From assembly GCA_033296725.1 (NCBI GenBank), contig MU857650.1:124001-188000 (forward strand): a stretch of 64,000 bases of DNA, written 5' to 3'. Positions 57,901-64,000 of this stretch are shown one piece after another. The first letter of the stretch is position 1. Each line of letters begins with the position of its first letter. The notes beneath the pieces were generated by a model. It saw only the letters and a program-made list of their open reading frames with translations. It was not told the DNA's origin and searched no databases. Both the position numbers and the translations under genes were made by a program. This stretch comes from Corynascus novoguineensis (lineage: Eukaryota > Ascomycota > Sordariomycetes > Sordariales > Chaetomiaceae).

Positions 57901-58294
57901 CGAAGGAGGAGCTGGACCGCTTCGTTGAGGCGCTGATCAGCATCCGCCAAGAGATCCGCGAGGTTGAGGAAGGCAAGGTGCCGAGGAAGGGCAACGTGCT
58001 CAAAATGGCACCACACCCCATGGCGGATATCATCTCTGGCGATGGGGAAGCCGGCGCCAAGTGGGACAGGCCGTATACACGGGAGAAGGCGGCATACCCG
58101 CTGCCGTGGTTGAGGGAGAAAAAGTTCTGGCCCAGTGTGGCGAGGGTTGATGACAGTGAGTTTTTGTCGTTCAACGGATGCACTGATTATTTTTGGCTGA
58201 CCCCCGAATAGCATATGGCGACCTCAACCTCTTCTGCACCTGCCCTCCTGTCGAGGACACCACTGGCGAGGACTTGTCTTCCGTGAAGGCATAG
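54966..58294 (+). CDS. GCV2: Glycine decarboxylase P-protein, mitochondrial
   Basis: Exons 54966-57570, 57631-58155 and 58212-58294 give 1070 aa. The introns are 60 nt (GTAAGT, branch ACTAAC, TCAG) and 56 nt (GTGAGT...ATAG). Residues 1-50 are an Arg/Ala-rich mitochondrial presequence. The first half-domain starts FAARHIGPDDASADEML and includes FIGAGYYGT and SLLDEGTAAAEAM. The second has LGSCTMKLN, PNSGAQGE and the pyridoxal-phosphate site LNLHKTFCIPHGGGGPG, with Lys806 as the Schiff-base lysine. The enzyme (EC 1.4.4.2) decarboxylates glycine and passes the aminomethyl group to the H-protein lipoate, feeding one-carbon metabolism. Length fits yeast Gcv2 (1034 aa). Confidence 0.97.
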
Positions 58295-58960
58295 AGAAGG
58301 CACTCGGGGGTTACGGGGAACTAAAACAGGCGTACATTGGATCTATCATTCATCTAATTACGGGAACAAAACGGCTTTCAACATCTTACGGTTCAACAAC
58401 CCATATACCCGGCTAACATGCGTTGAGCATTCGGATTGGACTTCAACTAGGATGAGGTCCTCAACTGGGGATTTCAACAGGGGAAAACGGGAGCGTTAAC
58501 ATACAAGCACTTGCTTTCAACACATGGCATGGTAAAGCGGATGTAGGAGCATCTGGGCGGGGATTAGCGGGCGGAGTTCAACAGTTCGGTATTGTTAGCA
58601 GCATAGAGCATGCATTTAAGACGGTACTGCAAACTGCCTTTAAACTTTGGCGATTGCGTCAAGTGCCACCAAGTGCCTGGCGGTGTGCACAGTATTTGCT
58701 TTGCGTTTTGTGAGCTTGGTAGCCTCCTGTTGGGGCCTTGATGGAGGAGGGTTGGGGTTTGCTTATCAATCAGAATACTCGCAGATAAGGCGACTTGCAA
58801 GGATTAAAAATCCCAACCCCGCCATCATCCCACTTCGGCTTCGTACAATTCATTATCTGGAGGTCGCAGGAGCAAGACAACGGCGTGGTTAGCGAACGAT
58901 TTGTTGACTCCTCAAGACTCTCACCTCGCCGGCATATTCCCACCTTCTCTAAACGCAAAG
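58295..58960. other. Intergenic GCV2 to SQT1, promoter of SQT1
   Basis: Tandem spacing of 666 bp. No gene recognised; the last 60 bp is open in the SQT1 frame but lacks an ATG. Confidence 0.6.
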
Positions 58961-60469
58961 ATGTCGTCTTCAAATCCCCACCGCGACCATCCCGAGGAGG
59001 ATGAGGAGGTCGAGATGCTTGCCGAAGAGGACGTCGAGGAAGTGGTCGACGAGGCGGATGCCGACGGCGACATGGCTATGGGCTCGGACGACGAAGGCGA
59101 GGAAATGTTCTTGCAAAATGACAGCATTGCCTACTTCGACAGTCACAAGGACTCGGTTTTCGCCATTGCCCAGCATCCTCTCTATCCGAACCTGATCGCT
59201 ACCGGCGGCTCCGAGGGGGACGCCGACGACGCTCCAGGAAAGGGCTACGTGATCGACACCTCGGCCGCCGTCTCGCGCCCCGTCCTCCCCGCGAGTTACA
59301 ATTCTGATCCCAGCGCCTCGGCCTCCCAGCAAACTACCGAGCTGCAACCGCTCTTCTCCATCGACGGCCACACCGACAGCATCAACGCTTTGACATTCAC
59401 CCTCCCGCGCGGTGATTTTCTCGTGAGCGGCGGCATGGACGGCCGCCTGCGCGCCTACGCCGTCGCTGCCTCGCCTTCCTCCGCGCCCCAGTTCAAATTC
59501 CTCGCCGAGTCACAAGAAACCGAAGAAGTCAACTGGCTCGCGCCTTGCCCATCCGCCGACTATCCTAACACCGTCGCCTTTGGCGCATCTGACGGCTCCG
59601 TTTGGGTGCTGACCTTTGACGCATCCGACGCATCCAACCCGATTCAAATAGTCCAAACATACTTCCTCCACACAGGACCTTGTACGGCTGGCGTTTGGAC
59701 GCCGGACGGGCTCCTCCTGGCCACGGTCAGCGAGGACTCCTCGTTACACGTGTACGATGTTTGGGGTGCGGCGGCCGCCAAGTCTCTGGTAACCGACAAT
59801 GGGCAAACCGTTGTCTCTCTGACCGAGGTCGACCAGCGCTTCGCGGTCGAAGGCGGCCTCTACTCGGTCGCCGTCTCGCCCTCCGGCGGCCTCCTCGCCG
59901 CTGGCGGCGCCCACGGCGCCATCCGCATCATCAACCTGCCCCGCCTATCCCAACCCAGCACCACCTCCTCTTCCTCCCGACAACAACCCGCCGCCGCTGC
60001 TGCGGGCACGATTCTAGCGGCCCTCGCTGTGCAGGAGGACAGCATCGAGTCCCTCGCCTTCTCCCCTTCCCCCGCGGCGCCACTCCTGGCTGCGGGCTCG
60101 GTGGACGGTAGCATCGCCGTGTTTGACGCGCTCCGCTCCTTCGCTGTGCGGCGGCACCTGAAAGGTGCGCACGACGGCGAGTCGGTGGTCAAGGTCGAGT
60201 TCGTGCGCGCCGCCGCGGTGCCGGCGCAGGCGGGTTGGTTGCTGACATCGTGTGGCCTCGACGGCGTCGTTCGGCGGTGGGACTTGCGTGGCGCCACGGC
60301 CACTCAGGCTGCCGTCACGGGTGGGGCGGCGTCGGGTCTCGTCAAGGAGTGGCGGGGCCACCGCGGCGGCGGGGAGGGCGGTGGCGTGCTGGGGTTTGTT
60401 CAGGGCGAGACGGGTGAAAGGGTCGTTACCGCCGGGGACGACGGAGTCGTCTTGGTTTTTGAGGCGTGA
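58961..60469 (+). CDS. SQT1: WD40 ribosome-assembly chaperone Sqt1 (AAMP-like)
   Basis: Single exon, 502 aa. The acidic N-terminus (EEDEEVEMLAEEDVEEVVDE) precedes YFDSHKDSVFAIAQHP, the usual opening of Sqt1/AAMP. WD-type blades follow through the protein: LFSIDGHTDSINALTF, LVSGGMDGRLRAY, CTAGVWTPDGLLLATVSED, SVAVSPSGGLLAAGG, LAAGSVDGSIAVFD, LLTSCGLDGVVRRWDLRG and RVVTAGDDGVVLVFE. Yeast Sqt1 is the dedicated chaperone of ribosomal protein Rpl10 (uL16), binding its N-terminus with the acidic face of the propeller. The Ala/Ser insert near residues 330-350 is low complexity. AAMP in animals is the same family. Confidence 0.88.
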   Translation: MSSSNPHRDHPEEDEEVEMLAEEDVEEVVDEADADGDMAMGSDDEGEEMFLQNDSIAYFDSHKDSVFAIAQHPLYPNLIATGGSEGDADDAPGKGYVIDTSAAVSRPVLPASYNSDPSASASQQTTELQPLFSIDGHTDSINALTFTLPRGDFLVSGGMDGRLRAYAVAASPSSAPQFKFLAESQETEEVNWLAPCPSADYPNTVAFGASDGSVWVLTFDASDASNPIQIVQTYFLHTGPCTAGVWTPDGLLLATVSEDSSLHVYDVWGAAAAKSLVTDNGQTVVSLTEVDQRFAVEGGLYSVAVSPSGGLLAAGGAHGAIRIINLPRLSQPSTTSSSSRQQPAAAAAGTILAALAVQEDSIESLAFSPSPAAPLLAAGSVDGSIAVFDALRSFAVRRHLKGAHDGESVVKVEFVRAAAVPAQAGWLLTSCGLDGVVRRWDLRGATATQAAVTGGAASGLVKEWRGHRGGGEGGGVLGFVQGETGERVVTAGDDGVVLVFEA

Positions 60470-60976
60470 TAACTCGGAAGAACACGGATGTAGCTGGTAG
60501 ATAGAGCGAAGACCTACGTACGTACCCTATGCATGTAGCCGGCGTTTTTTGGGGGTAAATGGCTCTCCCTCCCTTCCTCTTTTTCCTAACCTGCCTGAGC
60601 GTGATATGCCGATGTGAACTGGTGTCTCGCAAGTGTATTGCGGCTGTGTTTGGTGCTTCTGCCCTCGGTTGCTTGAGCATTCATGAATCTATCTACCAGG
60701 CTGAGAGAACAAGAAAACATTTTAGGGAGATTCAACGTTGGTACGCAACCTTGTTTTCGACAGGACAATATCTGACGGTTCTTTATAGAAATCTCAAATT
60801 TCTGTAGTTATCTGTTTGCTAAAAGCAAGGCACTAGGAGGATCCTTGCCAGCAGGATCCTCGCGAGGAACTACCCCCGAGCCGTATGTTACCTTGATATC
60901 ACGATCCCCTAACCTCCTTAACCAACCTCGTCATGGGTCTTATTAGGTAGCCGGACGCCGATAATGGCACCTATAT
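60470..60976. other. Convergent 3' flanks, no gene seen
   Basis: About 500 bp, AT-richer, with a GGATCCT(N)xAGGATCC-type short inverted repeat near 60840-60860 (AGGATCCTTGCCAGCAGGATCCT). No gene. Confidence 0.55.
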
Positions 60977-61790
60977 CTACGTGGAACTAGAGCTGCCCTT
61001 TTTCTTCCCAGCCGCCGCAGCCTTGGCCTGGTCGATGTCCTTGAGTTTGGCGATTTCTGACACTCAAAATTAGCCACCCAGCCCTTGAACTGAAACTTGT
61101 TGCAACAACATGGCCGAATTATATGTAATCATTGGGGGTCTATTTCTTACTCTTCTCCTGAATTTCGACCTCTCTCTGCGCCGATCTCGCCGAGTTGAGG
61201 TTATCCTCGGCTGCCTTGATGTGGGTTTTGGTTGAAGGGGTGCTTAAGGCGTTGGGGTGGTTTTTCAGGAACTGGAGTCGTGCCGTTCCAGCGCTAATTT
61301 GATTCAGATACCATGTTAGTCAATCAAGGGGGAAGAGAGAAGAAGGAGCGGGAGGGAAGGCAACGTACACGATGGCGGCATCGAGCCAGGCTTTATCATC
61401 GGCCAGGGCTTGGAGGCGCAACTTCTCCTGCGTCTTCATATCGGATTTCTTGCTCCCCTTCGCTGCCTTTTCCGACGCCACTTGCTTTGCCTTAGCCTTT
61501 TCGAGCAACTTGACCTTTTCCTTGTACCCATCGTACTCGGCGACCATCTGCGGGGTCCAGTTCGTCCGCCTCTCGGTGTCGGCCGGGTCGCGCTTCTTGA
61601 CCTCATGGGACTGTATCTTGCGTTCCTTGAGCAGACTCCTATTGCTGTCCGTCATCTTGATCTCATTCAGCATTTCTTTGAAGCTGTCATCAATGCCGGG
61701 CTTGAATGAGGCAATGTAGGAGTCGTCTGAGAGCACCGACGAGTACGAGTCGGTCGACTTCGTCGAACCGGCGGAGCTTGGACGAGACAT
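60977..61790 (-). CDS. Conserved fungal coiled-coil protein, 214 aa
   Basis: The minus-strand exons are 61790-61369, 61293-61151 and 61056-60977. The introns are 75 nt (GTACGT...TTAG) and 94 nt (GTAAGA...TCAG). The Ser-rich N-terminus (SRPSSAGSTKSTDSYSSVLS) is followed by a helical, highly charged body: SFKEMLNEIKMTD, RRTNWTPQMVAEYDGYKEK and a Lys/Ala-rich coiled segment. Exon 2 continues AGTARLQFLKNHPNALSTP and HIKAAEDNLNSARSAQREVEIQEK; exon 3 ends AGKKKGSSSST. It has no signal peptide or membrane segment. I recognise no named family. The exact three-exon frame and strong splice sites make it a confident gene of unknown function. Confidence 0.8.
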
Positions 61791-63412
61791 CTTGGATCAG
61801 GAAGTTGTAGAAGGGGTTATGAAGCAATTATTGTTCTATGAGCTGGCTCGACCTGCGTAGCTAGCTGTGGAGAGTGAAATATGTCGATAACTGTGAGGCG
61901 GAAGTCGATGGGGACGGATGATGTGGGAGACATTGGAAGTTTGTTGGCGGGCTTTGGCCATACTTATACTCGTTGGATCCCAATCACATAGTCCTGTGGA
62001 CTCTGGCCTCATCTGGCAGAGACCTCGTCGCAGTCAACTTGTTGGCCGTCCATCCCATCGAGCCAGGACTCGGACAGGCTGACTTCGATCACCACGCCCA
62101 AAGGCTGAGACAGTTAGTCCTCGCTACATCCTTCACCTCGAACTTGGCCGCCGGCAAAAGGGGTCGTCAAGGGGTCGGCTGCTCGCCTCGTGGCACGGCC
62201 GCCTCCTCGCGTCGACACGGCGTCCCCGGGTGGAGCCCACGCAGGATTATATGGGAGTGTTACGTGTATGCATATTAGCTACTACCTTACTCCTTGTGGA
62301 TCCCGGGGCAGTCTCAGGGGTTTCTTGATACAGCATAGGTCGACAGTTTGGCCGGTAGGCTAAACTCTACCATCCACCACCAATAGACGACTTGCGGACC
62401 TGTCCGAACCGCGCTTGAAATTAATGAATTGAGGACTGAGTTCATAAGGTCCAGAGCCCTGAATTCGACGAACGCTTCAATGCATCATACCATGCCTCGA
62501 ATGGTTTAGATAGATCCAGCGACAACAAAATAGCAGGTCCTAAGCGTTAATCATGTCGTCAGTCATTTTTACAAATGGCAAGAACCGAGTCGAAATAGTT
62601 GCCTTAGCGCATGGAAGTTGGGCGCTGTGGACGGAGAGGCAGTGACAAGTCTCGTTGGCCTAGAGCAGTGGCTTTGGAACCTTGAACCGGGATGCCGGTC
62701 AGAGAATATTGTTAGTGATCCTTCTACGATCCTTGGGCCTTACTGTCCACGATGGACCTAGCTTTTGCTGAGGATCGGGTATTGTACTGTACCTCATTAC
62801 CTGGTTCGTGGACCTCTCTCTCTCGCACCAAAATGAGGACCAGTAGTGGGGTGTCAGACCCCTTCATGACTCGGTTAGTGTTTGCGGAGGCACGTGGCTT
62901 AGTGGCATGCCTGGGCCTCAATTGGGGCTGAGCCGAGTAACTGAGTAACTGATTAGCGCTGATGAATCCGCAAACAGCGCTGAGTAATCTAAGTCCAAGG
63001 CAGCTGTGTCTGTATGTAAGCTGCAAAACGAAGAAACACCGTTGGCCTGATTGCTGAAACAGCGCTTTCCACTACTAAAGCAGCTATTCTCGAGATGGTC
63101 GGCAGTGGGAAGTGTATAATCTTGAACTTTTTAGCGAGTGTTTCAGGCGACCGATAATAATAGTAAGTGGTACCTCGTCTACGAAAAAAATTGTGGAGTC
63201 CAGCTGTGCCGTAGGAGTCGCATATACTACTGCCTAACAATGCTGAACGCCCCGTCTAGCGAGAGGATTGACTACCTGGGTAAGGAGCCTCCGCAACGAG
63301 CGCGGTCGCTCCAAGTCATACCCCGAAAGGGCTCCATTCGTTCATCTTCAATTTTAGAGCCACGGAGAGATTGATGCACGATACAACAGACAATAAGTTA
63401 GCAGTTGACACC
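61791..63412. other. 1.6-kb intergenic, divergent
   Basis: Lies between the coiled-coil gene (minus) and the gene starting at 63413 (plus). Only short frames were seen; no RNA gene recognised. Confidence 0.5.
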
Positions 63413-64000
63413 ATGACGGCGTTGGAAGCACACGACGGCGACGTAAGCGATGGTACAGGCGATGTATTCGATTCGCCGCCAGATCTGGACAACAATGCAA
63501 CAAATCACCACGGAATCTCGTCTTTCTCATTGGAAAACCTGCCTGCAGAGCTGAGAGACCAACTCCTCCTGAGCGCGCCAGACCTGCCGACGCTGCGCTC
63601 GCTCATCCACGCCTCGCCCGTGATGCACGCCCAGTATCGGACCAACCGCGACAGGATCCTCCGCGCGTGCCTCGACCGCGAACTGGACGGTTTTCTCGTC
63701 GATGCCTACGCCTGTCTCATGTCTCGGGTGTGTGCGCTGGGTTCCGTCCGGACCGATGACACGATCACGGGTTTCCTCGAGGCTTATCGGAGGTGGATGT
63801 CTGGCCCGGGTCAGCGTCCGGATCTGCACTCGGTCGACCCAGGCTACGTTCGCTGGTTAGCGGCCTTCCACCTGTCCGTCGCCAGGCCCCTCGCTCGGCG
63901 GTACAGCACGTGGGCGGTCGCCAACCTCGTGCAGGCGGTTCCATCGTCAGTAGGTCAAGAAGTGGCAGGGGAAATGACCACAGCAGCGAGAGATCAGAAC
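63413..64000 (+). CDS. F-box-like family protein, 5' part (3' end outside window)
   Basis: From ATG 63413 the frame stays open for 196 codons to the window edge, so the gene is truncated by the window. After ~35 variable acidic residues comes SFSLENLPAELRDQLLLSAPDLPTLRSLIHASPVMHAQY, an F-box-like helical opening. It continues RILRACLDRELDGFLVDAYACLMSRV and WLAAFHLSVARPLARRYSTWAVANL. I recall this block in a large, variable family of uncharacterised sordariomycete proteins. An F-box would suggest Skp1 binding in a ubiquitin ligase, but this is inference from one short region. No intron is needed within the window. Confidence 0.75.
   Translation, partial: MTALEAHDGDVSDGTGDVFDSPPDLDNNATNHHGISSFSLENLPAELRDQLLLSAPDLPTLRSLIHASPVMHAQYRTNRDRILRACLDRELDGFLVDAYACLMSRVCALGSVRTDDTITGFLEAYRRWMSGPGQRPDLHSVDPGYVRWLAAFHLSVARPLARRYSTWAVANLVQAVPSSVGQEVAGEMTTAARDQN

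Overview
The window is nuclear DNA from a filamentous ascomycete, most likely a sordariomycete and probably one of the Sordariales. The basis is the gene set and gene structure: GC-rich coding DNA, introns of about 55-110 nt with GT(A/G)xGT donors and CTAAC/CTGAC-like branch sites, filamentous-fungal families (Clr5-domain protein, GT2 hyphal glycosyltransferase, GH16 membrane protein, PR-1/CAP secreted protein), and an intron-containing nuclear tRNA-Tyr. Species is not decided. No transposon, CRISPR array, rRNA or secondary-metabolite cluster was recognised.

Layout. 0-11.8 kb is gene-dense: the 3' part of a Clr5-domain gene, a conserved unknown, an FSH-type serine hydrolase, ATP18 (hidden in four tiny exons), a NIPSNAP protein, the Rogdi/RAV2 homologue and POP7/Rpp20. 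11.8-26 kb is gene-poor, holding small secreted or GPI-type proteins, an unknown coiled-coil protein, an RNPS1-like SR protein and a small Pro-rich protein. 26-46 kb holds an EF3-like ABC ATPase of the New1/Elf1 type, a GH16 membrane protein, the GT2 glycosyltransferase, tRNA-Tyr(GTA), a calpain-fold protein with a substituted catalytic triad, and a CAP protein. 46.5-50.7 kb is a long gene-free interval. 50.7-64 kb is dense again: NDUFA8, NUP57, TOM5, glycine decarboxylase (GCV2), SQT1, a coiled-coil unknown, and the 5' part of an F-box-like family gene running off the end.

How the genes relate. There is no single pathway, but mitochondrial genes are frequent (ATP18, NIPSNAP, NDUFA8, TOM5, GCV2). 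Two of them form head-to-head pairs (ATP18/NIPSNAP and TOM5/GCV2) that could share promoters. Translation and ribosome genes (New1/Elf1, SQT1, POP7) and cell-surface genes (GT2, GH16, GPI protein, CAP) make up most of the rest.

Three genes were found only by joining short exons: ATP18 (60 aa), TOM5 (50 aa) and the 20-nt first exon of NDUFA8. I found no convincing novel multi-gene system. The most unusual items are the calpain-like protein lacking all three catalytic residues, the very small exons, a GC-AG intron, and a candidate spliced small secreted protein at 15.9-16.2 kb. All exon boundaries were inferred by eye from splice consensus, frame and family similarity recalled from memory; no search or RNA data were available.
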